Assembly: GCA_001797315.1 (NCBI GenBank) | Contig: MGPC01000024.1 | Coordinates: forward strand, 39,151-103,150 | Source: Curvibacter sp. GWA2_64_110 | Lineage (GTDB): Bacteria > Pseudomonadota > Gammaproteobacteria > Burkholderiales > Burkholderiaceae_C | DNA length: 64,000 bases | Direction of reading: 5' to 3' | In this document: piece after piece, positions 1-9,117 of the stretch | Numbering within the stretch: position 1 is the first letter of the stretch | Layout of the letters: the number at the start of each line of letters is the position of its first letter | Notes under the pieces: model-generated | Databases searched by the model: none | What the model saw: only the letters and a program-made list of their open reading frames with translations | Told to the model about the DNA's origin: nothing | Translations under genes and position numbers: made by a program

Positions 1-2
1 AT

Positions 3-1886
3 CACGATCTGTACGGGATCGTTGCCGAAGTTGGCGCTAATGCGGCGCCAGCAACCCCACAAGGGCAGCCCGAAGTGAGCGATCGGTGGATGACCATCCA
101 ACTGGTCGGCGAGATCGTTGGCACATCCTTTGAGCGAGGCATTAGCCAGTACCCGAACGTTCGTGACGAGGTTCACCTGGTCACCGAAGAAGATCTGGCG
201 GTGATCTACGGTACCCAGGACGGCGGTCAAGTGCTGATTGGTCGATTAGCAAGCGCTGAAGGAATCCCGGTACGGATCGACCTCGACAAGCTCGTGACAC
301 GTCATAGTGCAGTACTCGGCTCGACCGGCGCGGGCAAGTCAACCACGGTATCCAGCCTCTTGCGGTCGATCGCATTAGGTGGCGATGCCGAGGCTGCACA
401 GGGGTTTCCGAGCGCGCGCATCCTTCTGCTCGACATTCACGGGGAGTATGGACGGGCGCTGGAGTCGGTATCGACGGTCTTCAGGATCAATCCCAATGCC
501 GGCGCTGGTGAACTGCCGCTGCACATCCCGTTCTGGGCACTGGACCCGGCTGAGTTGTTGGCTTTCCTCATGGGCAAGCTAGACGACAAACAGCTCACGC
601 AGATCCTCGACAGGATCATGGACTACAAGGTCAAGGCGGTGAGCGCTCAGCCGGCTCCGGGTCTAGACGTCAATTCCATGACCGCCGACAGCCCGAGTCC
701 CTACAGCTTGAAAAAGCTGTGGTCCGAACTCCTGGATCCCGAAGTCAGGACTTGGCTGGACCAGCAGAGGTTGCAACCGGCCCTGGATGAGGCCGGCGAC
801 CCGCAAACGCTCAAAGCACCCAAGTACCGCCCTCACGGGGCCGGCTCCGCCGCTCCCTTCATCAACCAGGTCGGAGTCTTGGGCATACGCCGACAGCTGG
901 ACCAGATGCGGTCCCGCCTGCTTGACCGGCAATACGACTTTTTGCTCCACCCCGGCGACTGGGAGCCCGACCTCGACAGCCAATCGTTGAAGGGGCTGCC
1001 AGAGCTTCTCGAAGCTTGGCTTGGACATAGCAAGCCCATCACAATCCTCGACCTCTCCGGCATTCCCAGCCCGGTCGTGGCTCGACTCATCGGCGCGATC
1101 CTGAGGATCATCTACGAGGGTCTCTTCTGGGGACGAGACAAGAGCGAAGGCGGGATCGCTCGGCCGCTGCTGGTGGTCATGGAAGAAGCGCACCGATACC
1201 TGTCAAAGGACGCCGACGGGCCTGCGCGCGAGATGGTGCAGCGGATCGTTAAGGAAGGTCGCAAGTTCGGCATCGGAGCAATGGTCGTCAGCCAGCGCCC
1301 ATCGGAAGTCGATGACACCATCCTGTCTCAATGCGGGACGTTCGTTGCTCTGCGCCTGTCCAACTCAGCTGACCGGACAAAAGTGCAGGCATCCCTACCT
1401 GACAACCTGGCTGGTGTGATTGACAGCCTGCCCGTCCTGCGCGTCGGTGAAGCCGTCATCACCGGCGAGGCGGCTCGCCTGCCTATTCGCTGCCGCATCA
1501 CGCTACCGCGTGAGGAGCACCGACCCAACAGCGAGGACCCGGCCGTAGCCAAGCGATGGATGGGAGACCGACTCCCTGAAGACTACGGCCGGCTCGCCGC
1601 CTCTTGGCGGGCTCAGAGCCCGACCTGGACCACGCTGCGAGTCATCCGCACGAAGCTACCCCAACAGGAGATAGAAGCAATGGAACGTGAACTGGTGGTC
1701 TCATCAAATGTTGTTTCGATCGGATATGAGCCGACGACCAGCACCCTTGAAGTCGAGTTCAAGAATGGCGTCTATCAGTACTACAACGTGCCTGACGCGA
1801 TGTACCAGCAGCTGATGGCGGCTGCATCAAAGGGGCAATTCATAAACACCTACATCAAACCCGCATACCCATGCTCGCGAGTTTGA
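3..1886 (+). CDS. HerA-type ATPase/DNA translocase with C-terminal KTSC domain (5' end cut by window)
   Basis: The reading frame is open from the first bases of the window, and the residues before the GTG at 75 (LYGIVAEVGA) look like the N-terminal HAS-barrel end of HerA proteins, so the true start lies upstream. Visible features are a Walker A (GSTGAGKST, about base 325), a Walker B with the HerA-like MEEAHRYL (about 1180), and an SQRPSEVD sensor segment. HerA proteins are hexameric, ATP-driven DNA translocases that work with a nuclease or effector such as NurA, SIR2 or DUF4297. The last 68 residues form a KTSC domain, a small module also found at the end of some lysyl-tRNA synthetases. The partner gene is probably just outside the window. 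Family assignment is firm; the defence role is inferred from the adjacent Wadjet operon. Confidence 0.85.
   Translation, partial: HDLYGIVAEVGANAAPATPQGQPEVSDRWMTIQLVGEIVGTSFERGISQYPNVRDEVHLVTEEDLAVIYGTQDGGQVLIGRLASAEGIPVRIDLDKLVTRHSAVLGSTGAGKSTTVSSLLRSIALGGDAEAAQGFPSARILLLDIHGEYGRALESVSTVFRINPNAGAGELPLHIPFWALDPAELLAFLMGKLDDKQLTQILDRIMDYKVKAVSAQPAPGLDVNSMTADSPSPYSLKKLWSELLDPEVRTWLDQQRLQPALDEAGDPQTLKAPKYRPHGAGSAAPFINQVGVLGIRRQLDQMRSRLLDRQYDFLLHPGDWEPDLDSQSLKGLPELLEAWLGHSKPITILDLSGIPSPVVARLIGAILRIIYEGLFWGRDKSEGGIARPLLVVMEEAHRYLSKDADGPAREMVQRIVKEGRKFGIGAMVVSQRPSEVDDTILSQCGTFVALRLSNSADRTKVQASLPDNLAGVIDSLPVLRVGEAVITGEAARLPIRCRITLPREEHRPNSEDPAVAKRWMGDRLPEDYGRLAASWRAQSPTWTTLRVIRTKLPQQEIEAMERELVVSSNVVSIGYEPTTSTLEVEFKNGVYQYYNVPDAMYQQLMAAASKGQFINTYIKPAYPCSRV
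1680..1886 (+). CDS. Possible internally initiated free KTSC-domain protein
   Basis: Inside the HerA gene, and in the same frame, an AGGAG at 1666-1670 sits nine bases before an ATG at 1680. This ATG opens exactly at the KTSC domain and would give a separate 68-residue product beginning MERELVVSSN. Stand-alone KTSC proteins of about this size are common, which makes a dual product plausible. The site and frame are seen directly; actual internal translation is an inference. Confidence 0.4.
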   Translation: MERELVVSSNVVSIGYEPTTSTLEVEFKNGVYQYYNVPDAMYQQLMAAASKGQFINTYIKPAYPCSRV

Positions 1887-2105
1887 CCCACGCAAGCACC
1901 AGGACTGCCGAGACGTAGTGTGGCCGGTCGTGCGTAAGCGCCTGCCACTGTCGTCGGCTGTAATCGATGGCCCTGGCGGTCACCGAGCGGATCAGAAATT
2001 CGCGGGACTACACGCGGAGCTCAATGATGCGCCAAGGCACGAAGGACATTAGAGAGATCTGTTTTTTCTGTCAGCCGGTATCTGTTGCAATGAGGGTGAC
2101 CCATC
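1887..2105. other. Intergenic region between herA-like gene and jetA
   Basis: No recognisable gene lies in these 219 bases. A frame without stops runs for about 57 codons from 1887 but has no sensible start and no familiar residues; it may be a gene remnant. The end of the interval carries the jetA ribosome-binding site (GAGGG at 2092-2096), and the jetA promoter should also lie here. Confidence 0.4.
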
Positions 2106-3575
2106 GTGAGCAAGTTTCTCGAGTCGGCATATAAGCTTCGCGAAGCGCGCCAGCAGGCCACCTGGCGCTTGCTTGCAGCCGACGACGCGCCGAGCGTGAT
2201 GGCGATCCTCAAGAGCGTATCGGCCGGCGGCACGCGAACTCTCACCGATGCCGAGATCCATGAACAAGTCCGGCTACATCTCGAAGAACTGCGCTCAGAC
2301 GGCGAGGACCTGAGGCAGGAGCCGAAGGACTACATCTCCCAGTGGGTGCTCAAGGGCTGGCTCAATCGCCGACTGATCGGCGAAAACGCCCAAGAAACGT
2401 ACGAACTTTCTTCGGCAGCGCAGAGCGCCATCCGCATCATGGAGGATGCGAGTAGCCCCCGAAGCATGGCGACGGAAAGCCGCCTCGCCCTCATGATCCA
2501 GGTGGCTGCGCAGCTGGAGGCGGAGACGAACGCTAACGCCGCAGGCCAGATTGACTTTCTCCGGGCCCGCTTCTATGAAGCTCAAGCTGCGCTGCAGCGG
2601 GCCACAAACGGTCAGATTCAGGTGCTGGACGACGCCAGGGCCGCGGAGCGCTTGCAGGATCTGGTCAGCCAGCTGCAAGAGATCACCGGAGACTTCACCC
2701 GCTTGAAAGAAGAGTTCTCGCACGTGGACCGGGCCTTTCGGCGCAAGCTGATCGAAGGTGGCGAGTCGCGAGCGGAGATTCTCGACCGAGTGTTCTCCAG
2801 CCTCGAAATCTTAGAAGAAACCGAAGCCGGCAAGAGTTTCCTGGCGTTCTGGCGCCTGCTGACCACCCCATCGCAGTACGAGGCGCTCGAAAACGCCATT
2901 GACGGCCTGCTGCAGCGCGGATTCGCCAAGAACCTGACCCGCGAGCAGCGCCGATCGTTGCAGCGGCTGCAGGAAGGTCTCATGGCGGGCGCACGTAACG
3001 TTCACGGCACTCTTCACGGGCTGTCTCGAGGCTTGAAGGCGTTCGTCCAGAGCAAGGAATACCACGAACACCAGCGCATGCGAACCCTGCTGGCGGAGGC
3101 TCGCCAGCGGGCCCTCGCCGCAAACGAAGTCGTTTCCCTGACGGCGGAAACCGGCGTCGAGCTCACCCTTCCCGAAGTCGAAATCTCTTCGATCAGCCAG
3201 TGGTCGCTCAAGGCGACGGAGGAGGGATTCCCCGGCTTTTCGCTGGACAACGCCGCCGATCCCGAGATCAGCCTTGAGGAAATTGGCCGGCAGATGATGG
3301 CCGCCGAGATTGACATGGCCACGCTGGTGAGCAATATCAAGGATGCCTTACAGAAGCGGTCGCAGGTTAGCATCGGCGAACTGTGCACCCTCTACCCGGT
3401 ACACCAAGGCTTGGGCAGTGTCATCGGATACATGCACCTCGGGGCCCAGCACGCGATCGAGGAGCTGCCTCCGCGGATGGAACAGGTGCGTTGGATAGAC
3501 GGTAGCGGATCTCCGCGCAGCGCCCGCATCAGGGCGTCGTACTTCACGAAGGAAAAGCAGCATGAGTTCAGCTGA
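2106..3575 (+). CDS. jetA: Wadjet subunit JetA (DUF3375, kleisin-like)
   Basis: This 489-residue protein matches the DUF3375 family, the first gene of type I Wadjet. JetA is the MukF-like kleisin that bridges the SMC heads of JetC and recruits JetB. The sequence is highly charged and helical with long heptad-like stretches, roughly residues 140-330, as expected for a kleisin. Translation starts at a GTG preceded at suitable spacing by GAGGG; no in-frame ATG gives a better start. The gene overlaps jetB by 14 bases, indicating one operon and translational coupling. Identification rests on family pattern plus a perfect jetA-B-C-D gene order. Confidence 0.9.
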   Translation: MSKFLESAYKLREARQQATWRLLAADDAPSVMAILKSVSAGGTRTLTDAEIHEQVRLHLEELRSDGEDLRQEPKDYISQWVLKGWLNRRLIGENAQETYELSSAAQSAIRIMEDASSPRSMATESRLALMIQVAAQLEAETNANAAGQIDFLRARFYEAQAALQRATNGQIQVLDDARAAERLQDLVSQLQEITGDFTRLKEEFSHVDRAFRRKLIEGGESRAEILDRVFSSLEILEETEAGKSFLAFWRLLTTPSQYEALENAIDGLLQRGFAKNLTREQRRSLQRLQEGLMAGARNVHGTLHGLSRGLKAFVQSKEYHEHQRMRTLLAEARQRALAANEVVSLTAETGVELTLPEVEISSISQWSLKATEEGFPGFSLDNAADPEISLEEIGRQMMAAEIDMATLVSNIKDALQKRSQVSIGELCTLYPVHQGLGSVIGYMHLGAQHAIEELPPRMEQVRWIDGSGSPRSARIRASYFTKEKQHEFS

Positions 3576-4299
3576 ATCCACGGCAGTTGACATCTACGCG
3601 AGCGCGCTCCAGTCGGACGTCGACGCCGCGGCCATGCTGAATGTAGACCGATCGGATGCCGACGATCTGTTCAAGGGTGATCGCGGGGACATGCCCTTAG
3701 CCACCCGGAAGTTGCTGGCGCACCTGAAGCGCGGGCCGTTTCTCAGTGGTCGGCGCCAGCCGCAGATGTGGACCATCCTGCTTGCCAGTGAGGAACACAT
3801 CCGGCAGCACCTGAACAACGAGATGCTGCAGCTGGTGATCGACTACGACCAGGAGCTGGCGATGGTGCGCCAGGTTGTCACCGAGCACTCGGACGTGCCG
3901 GTTCTCCTGCGCAGGCAAAAGCTCACCTTCATCGATTCTGTCATGCTGCTGCAGCTACGTGAGCGGGTTTTGGCTGCGTCTGTGGAGGGGGAGCCGGCCG
4001 TCATCACCCGCGAGGACCTGTTCGAGTACATGCGCCCGTTCCAGAAGCACGTCGCGGATGACGTGAAATTCCGCAAGCGGTGCAATGCCGCTGTCGACAG
4101 GCTGGTCGTCGCCTCGGTGCTACTGCCCCTGCGCGGCAGCGAAGATCGCTTCGAGGTGTCGCCGATCCTGCGCATGATCTTCGGGGCCGAGGAAGTGGAA
4201 GCTGTTTCGCGAGCGTACGCCGCGATGGCGGCCGATGCTCAGGCCGTGAAAGAGCCGATGTTCGAAGACGACGGGGATGCCCCGCAGGGGCAGGACTGA
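3562..4299 (+). CDS. jetB: Wadjet subunit JetB (DUF4194, KITE/MukE-like)
   Basis: The 245-residue product fits DUF4194, the MukE-like winged-helix (KITE) subunit that binds the kleisin JetA in the Wadjet SMC complex. Typical family features are the central helical segment LLRRQKLTFID and a later winged-helix region ending SPILRMIFG. The start overlaps the end of jetA, with a purine-rich AAGGAAAAG just upstream. The stop is followed two bases later by the jetC ATG. The acidic tail (EDDGDAPQGQD) is probably disordered. Role in plasmid recognition is from family knowledge. Confidence 0.88.
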   Translation: MSSAESTAVDIYASALQSDVDAAAMLNVDRSDADDLFKGDRGDMPLATRKLLAHLKRGPFLSGRRQPQMWTILLASEEHIRQHLNNEMLQLVIDYDQELAMVRQVVTEHSDVPVLLRRQKLTFIDSVMLLQLRERVLAASVEGEPAVITREDLFEYMRPFQKHVADDVKFRKRCNAAVDRLVVASVLLPLRGSEDRFEVSPILRMIFGAEEVEAVSRAYAAMAADAQAVKEPMFEDDGDAPQGQD

Positions 4300-4301
4300 C
4301 C

Positions 4302-7300
4302 ATGGACGCAGCAAATTTCACCCGCAGCCTGCTGCCGATGCAGATGGACGACGCCCTGCGTTTCTATCTTTACGAGATCAAGCTGCACAACTGGGGCTTG
4401 TTCAACAGCACCAAGGTATTCCCGATCTCTCGCGAGGGGTACATCTTCGCTGGGCCGTCCGGCGCCGGAAAATCCACAGCGATGGACGCCCACGCCGCAC
4501 TGCTCACCCCGCCGAACTGGGTCGCCTTCAACCAGGCGGCTCGCACGGAACGTGGGGAAGACCGCTCGCTTGTCACGTACGTTCGCGGAACCTGGGGCGA
4601 AAAAACCAGCGAAAAGCAGGAGGTTTCAAGTCAGTGTCTTCGGCCGGACTCCACGTGGTCGGCGATAAGCGAGGCGTACCGGAACGATGTCGGCCACACG
4701 GTGACCCTGCTGCAGGTGTTCTGGATCAAGGGGCGCAGCAATGCGCATGCTGACCTGGGCCATGTCTTCTTTGTCTTCGAGCGCCCCTTTGATTTCGAAG
4801 AGCTGAAGCCGTTCGTCGAAGGCTCCTTCAAGAAGAGCGTGGCCGAGCAGCTCTGGCCGGGAACCCTGCTTGAGTCCTTCGAACGGTATCAGGAAAAGTT
4901 CAGACCGTTGCTGGGGATTCGGTCCAAGGCGACGCTGCGGCTGCTGCACAAGACGCAGTCCACCAAGGACATGGGCGATCTGAACTCATTCGTGCGCGAC
5001 TTTATGCTGGAAGAGCCGGGCACTTTCGACCTGGCCAAGGCCTTGGTGGAGAGGTTCCAGGAGCTCGACTCCGCCTACAAGTCGGTGCTGGACGCCCAGG
5101 CGCAGATCGACACCTTGCAGCCGGTACGCACGAACCATTTCGAACATGAAGATGGCAAGGCGCAACAGGCCGACCACGATATGATCGTTAAAAGCGCCGA
5201 CGCTTTCATGCACCAGCGCGAAGGCGCGCTCCTCACTGAGCGGCTGGAGGCTGTGAAGCGTGACCTCGTCGCCGATCAGCTCAACATCGAAGATGCGGCA
5301 CGGGTCGCAGGCGACCGGCTTCGCGAGTTTGGAACCCTGAAGGAGCAGTACTGGCAGATGGGTGGTGGCAAGGCTGACGATCTGCGCAAGCAGCGCGAGG
5401 AGTTGGTTACGGAAAATGGTCATCGCATCCGCCGGCGGGAGCGCTTCGAAGAAGACCTGCTGACACTGGAGGTCGAGATCCCGGACACGTACTCACCTGA
5501 GGAATTCCTGCGCTGCCAAGACGAGGCAGCCAAAGTGGACCAGGCCTTGCGCGCGCAGGCGGACACGAGCGGCACCGTCATGCGCAACCTCGGGGCGCGC
5601 GAGGCCGCGCTGAAAGAAAAGCTGGAGCAGGCAGCGAGGGAAATCCGCGCCCTGGAGGCGCAGCGCGGCAACATTCCGTACCAGCTCACTGATCTGCGGG
5701 CGCTGCTCGCCGAGGAGTTAGGCATAAACGTCGCAAAGCTGCCGTTCGCCGGCGAGCTGATGCAAGTGAAGAAGTCTCAAGCGGCGGAGTGGAGCGGCGC
5801 CATCGAGCGCCTGCTTGGTGGCTTCGGGAAGACCATGCTCGTGGCTGACGAGGACATGCCTGCCGTGTCCAAGTGGGTGGATGATCGCCACCTTGGCCTG
5901 CGCCTGAAGTTCACGCGGGTTGTGCACCAGCAACCCGGCAACCAGAGCCACCCGGCGCGCGCGGTCGTGCACAAGCTCGATTTCTCCGAATGTGAGCTGG
6001 AGGCGTGGCTTCGCGAGGAGGTCAAGCGGCTGTTCCCGCACGAGTGCGTTGACTCCATCGAAGAGCTCAAGAAGGTCCGCGCGGGCCTAACGCGAGCCGG
6101 CCAGATCAAGCGCAACACAGACCACGAGAAGAACGACCGCCGCGATATCTCTGATCGGCGCGAGTGGATCTTGGGCTTCAACAACGAGGAAAAGAAGCAG
6201 GAATTCCTCGCGGACCTGAACTCGCTGCTGGACCAGAAGAAGGTCCTGGACGACGAAATCAACGACGAAAACGACCAGCGCAAGCTTTGGTCGGAAAAGG
6301 AGCGCGCCTGCGGGGCGATCAAGGAACTGGCTTGGCCGGACATCGATGCTGGCTCCATCACGGGCCAAATTCGAGCCACCGACGCGCTGCTGGACAAGAT
6401 CGAGAACGAGAACCCGGACCTTGCGGTCGTCGAGCGCCAACTCGGCGAGGCCGATGAAGCGGTGAAAGCGGCCGACTCAGCCGTCAACGAGCTGAAGGTT
6501 CGCGCCGGCGTCCTCGACAGCCGCCGCAAGGACCTCATGGCCAAGCAAGCGGGCATGGACACTGTACTTTTGCAGCAGGTCGTCGGCGACGAAGCCAGCA
6601 AAGCTCTCGAAGCCCTTCTGGGCGAAGTGTTAGCCGCGACTACTAAGCTGGGACAGGAGTTCACGCTGGAGAACCTCAAGGACGTTCACCGGGCGGTCGA
6701 CGCGAAGCTGGCCGAGCGCGGAGTCCAGCTGCGCCTGAGGCAGCAGCAGCGCGAGAACAACATGCTTTCGGTGATGCGCGCCTACCTCGAAAAGGACGTC
6801 TGGAGGGCGCAGATCGGTGGTGTCGACGCCTCGCTGGCCAGCTTGCCTGACTTCCTCGCGCGCCTGAAGCTGATGGAGAACGACAACCTCCCAAAATTCA
6901 AGGATCGCTTCGAGAAGCTGCTCAACGACCAGGCGCTCCAGCACTTAGCTGCCCTATCGCAGCAGCTGCGCTCCGAAACGCGGTCGGTGCGCGAAAAGGT
7001 TGACTTGGTGAACGAGGCTCTCGGCACGACGGAATTCAACAAGGGCACGTACATTAAGCTAGGCCACCGTGCTCGCCAGATTCCGGACGTCACCGATTTC
7101 GTCTCGGCCATGCGGGGCATCCTGGAGATGGTCGTTGACGATGCGGAGGTCAAGAAAGCGCGTTTCCTCCACCTGCGCAGGCTCGTGAACCGCCTAAGCA
7201 GCGGCGAGCCTCACGACGTACGCTGGCGCAAGCTGGTGCTGGACGTTCGGCAGCACCTGGAGTTCTACGCGATCGAAAGCGACGCGGCCGGCATGCAGGT

Positions 7301-7742
7301 GCAAACGTACAGTGGCAGCTCCGGCAAATCGGGCGGTGAGCGGCAGAAGCTAACCATGACGATCCTGGCTGCGGCCCTGCGTTACCAGCTATCCGGCGAC
7401 GACGGCGATTTTCCGCGGTACAGCACGATCATGGTGGACGAGGCGTTCGACAAGGCTGACCCCGAATTCACCAAGACGGCCATGCAGATCTTCAAGAAGT
7501 GCGGCTTTCAGGTGATCGCCGCCACTCCGATGAAGGGGATCATGGCGCTCGACGAGTTCATTGGCGGCGCTGCGTACATCTACAAGATTAAGAACCTCTC
7601 CCATGCCCGCCTGCTGGAGTATGACGTGCAGAAGCGCGAGTTGGTGATCCCAAAGGAAGTGCGTGCGCAAGTGGCCGCCGAAGATGCGCTGGCCGTGGCA
7701 ACCAAGAAGCACGACGCCGATGGCCCGGAGGCCGTGAAGTGA
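4302..7742 (+). CDS. jetC: Wadjet subunit JetC (SMC-like ATPase)
   Basis: This is a 1146-residue SMC/MukB-type ATPase, the loop-extruding motor of Wadjet. Walker A GPSGAGKST is at residues 51-59. Two long coiled-coil arms (about 280-500 and 640-900) flank a hinge-like region near 520-620. The ABC signature SGGERQK lies near residue 1010 and Walker B TIMVDEAFDKAD near 1042, so both head halves are intact. The ATG at 4302 was chosen because it follows a good AGGGG/AGGA site, lies two bases after jetB and agrees with the family N-terminus; a longer upstream extension in frame only covers jetB in another frame. In known Wadjets JetABC extrudes circular plasmid DNA until JetD cuts it. Confidence 0.93.
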   Translation: MDAANFTRSLLPMQMDDALRFYLYEIKLHNWGLFNSTKVFPISREGYIFAGPSGAGKSTAMDAHAALLTPPNWVAFNQAARTERGEDRSLVTYVRGTWGEKTSEKQEVSSQCLRPDSTWSAISEAYRNDVGHTVTLLQVFWIKGRSNAHADLGHVFFVFERPFDFEELKPFVEGSFKKSVAEQLWPGTLLESFERYQEKFRPLLGIRSKATLRLLHKTQSTKDMGDLNSFVRDFMLEEPGTFDLAKALVERFQELDSAYKSVLDAQAQIDTLQPVRTNHFEHEDGKAQQADHDMIVKSADAFMHQREGALLTERLEAVKRDLVADQLNIEDAARVAGDRLREFGTLKEQYWQMGGGKADDLRKQREELVTENGHRIRRRERFEEDLLTLEVEIPDTYSPEEFLRCQDEAAKVDQALRAQADTSGTVMRNLGAREAALKEKLEQAAREIRALEAQRGNIPYQLTDLRALLAEELGINVAKLPFAGELMQVKKSQAAEWSGAIERLLGGFGKTMLVADEDMPAVSKWVDDRHLGLRLKFTRVVHQQPGNQSHPARAVVHKLDFSECELEAWLREEVKRLFPHECVDSIEELKKVRAGLTRAGQIKRNTDHEKNDRRDISDRREWILGFNNEEKKQEFLADLNSLLDQKKVLDDEINDENDQRKLWSEKERACGAIKELAWPDIDAGSITGQIRATDALLDKIENENPDLAVVERQLGEADEAVKAADSAVNELKVRAGVLDSRRKDLMAKQAGMDTVLLQQVVGDEASKALEALLGEVLAATTKLGQEFTLENLKDVHRAVDAKLAERGVQLRLRQQQRENNMLSVMRAYLEKDVWRAQIGGVDASLASLPDFLARLKLMENDNLPKFKDRFEKLLNDQALQHLAALSQQLRSETRSVREKVDLVNEALGTTEFNKGTYIKLGHRARQIPDVTDFVSAMRGILEMVVDDAEVKKARFLHLRRLVNRLSSGEPHDVRWRKLVLDVRQHLEFYAIESDAAGMQVQTYSGSSGKSGGERQKLTMTILAAALRYQLSGDDGDFPRYSTIMVDEAFDKADPEFTKTAMQIFKKCGFQVIAATPMKGIMALDEFIGGAAYIYKIKNLSHARLLEYDVQKRELVIPKEVRAQVAAEDALAVATKKHDADGPEAVK

Positions 7743-7749
7743 TTTATTG

Positions 7750-8946
7750 ATGAGCAGCAAGACCATCAGTGACGCTCGCAAGGAGCTCGCGAATTTCTTT
7801 ACGCGCCGGCGCGCTGATCTCTTCCAGGGCGAGGGCGAGTGGCCGATTTCTATTCGAATTTCTGTGCCGACGGAAGCGCAGGTGATGTCGAACGTCGCTG
7901 CGTACGAGAATTGGCGACGCGAATGGGAGCGCTACGAAGGGAGTGGCCAGGTGATCTGGCAGCAGCGGCAATGGCGGCGCATGGGACATCACCGTTTACC
8001 GCAAGTCCTTTCGATCTCTTCCCTTGTCGACCTCGTTGCCGAAGTCGGAGCCATGCAGCAGTGGACCCGGTACGATGCGCGACGCGCGGAACTGCTTTCG
8101 CGCTGGCCGCAGGTAGCAGCTAGTGGTTGGCTGCGCGCAAACGTTCAGTTGCTGATCGACATGCCGGATGACGATTTCGTTCGCTTGAAGGATGTGGTTG
8201 CGTGGGGCGAGCGGAGCGCTCCAGGGGGCTGCTACATGCGTGAGCTTCCCATTAAGGGAGTCGACTCGAAATGGATCGAGCGGCGCAAAGGGGTCATCCT
8301 CGGCCTGTTGCGGGCGATTGGCATGGCGGCCCCGGCGACTTCCGAGCTCGAAGATGCACTGGGTCTGAAACGGATTCCGCAGCGTATACGCCTACGCCTG
8401 CTGTGCAATGAGCTCGCCATTCCCTTTGGGGGATTGAACGATTTCGAGATACCACTGGACCAGGCGCGCAGCCTGACGATCGCGCCGACCGTAGTCTGGA
8501 TCGTCGAGAACCAGCCAACATTCCTTGCACTACCCCGTATGCATGGCGCCGTGGCGATCGCCGGAATGGGCCAGCGCGTTCGCCTGATTGAGACCTTGCC
8601 GTGGCTTCGGGAGGCGCGCCAAGTACTCTACTGGGGCGATCTCGACGCCTGGGGCTTCAGCTGCTTGAACACCGCTCGCAAGGCCTATCACAGCGTCGAG
8701 TCGATGCTGATGGACCGGCGCACTTGGAACGATCACATCGATCTGTGCGTAGACGAGGACGTGAAGGCGCCGCCAGACACCTCCGCGGATTTCCTGACAG
8801 CTGATGAGGCCGCCATGCTGGATTACATTCGTGAGCAGCGGTCGCTGGGCAAAGGACGGTCGAGGTTGGAGCAAGAGCGGATTTCTTGGCCGTATGCCCT
8901 TGCACGAATGCAAGATGCCCTCACGGCGAATCCGGCCGGCTGTTAG
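7750..8946 (+). CDS. jetD: Wadjet nuclease subunit JetD (DUF3322-DUF2220)
   Basis: A 398-residue protein with an N-terminal DUF3322 part and a C-terminal DUF2220 part, the latter a Toprim-like nuclease fold related to topoisomerase VI. The putative metal-binding residues are visible: the glutamate in WIVENQP (about residue 251) and the acidic pair in YWGDLDAWG (about residue 296). JetD cleaves plasmid DNA once the JetABC motor stalls on a small circle. The start is the ATG at 7750, seven bases after the jetC stop; a TTG one codon earlier is possible. Together with jetABC the system looks complete and undamaged. Confidence 0.9.
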   Translation: MSSKTISDARKELANFFTRRRADLFQGEGEWPISIRISVPTEAQVMSNVAAYENWRREWERYEGSGQVIWQQRQWRRMGHHRLPQVLSISSLVDLVAEVGAMQQWTRYDARRAELLSRWPQVAASGWLRANVQLLIDMPDDDFVRLKDVVAWGERSAPGGCYMRELPIKGVDSKWIERRKGVILGLLRAIGMAAPATSELEDALGLKRIPQRIRLRLLCNELAIPFGGLNDFEIPLDQARSLTIAPTVVWIVENQPTFLALPRMHGAVAIAGMGQRVRLIETLPWLREARQVLYWGDLDAWGFSCLNTARKAYHSVESMLMDRRTWNDHIDLCVDEDVKAPPDTSADFLTADEAAMLDYIREQRSLGKGRSRLEQERISWPYALARMQDALTANPAGC

Positions 8947-9117
8947 GGCTGCGGTGCTGTAGTCGGGTGGACTCAATGACCGCATTGGAGCCGAGACCGT
9001 GAACTGGGCGCCCACCGGCGAGCGGTCGCAATCGCTGCGAAGTAGCCCCTCGGCCTGACGCAGCAAATACCCGCGACAGGTCGAAAGTAGACTCTCGAAC
9101 GACAAGCGTTCGTCAAG
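8947..9117. other. Intergenic region at the right end of the defence island
   Basis: These 171 bases lie between the converging ends of jetD and the phosphotransferase gene. No gene, tRNA or clear terminator was found. The sequence switches here from the mobile-type defence block to housekeeping-type genes, so it may be the island junction, but no attachment-site repeat can be proved because the other end of the island is outside the window. Confidence 0.3.

Noticed and set aside
8530..9105. Minus-strand frame across the end of jetD and the island junction
   Set aside because: Mostly antisense to jetD; no recognisable domain or ribosome site.
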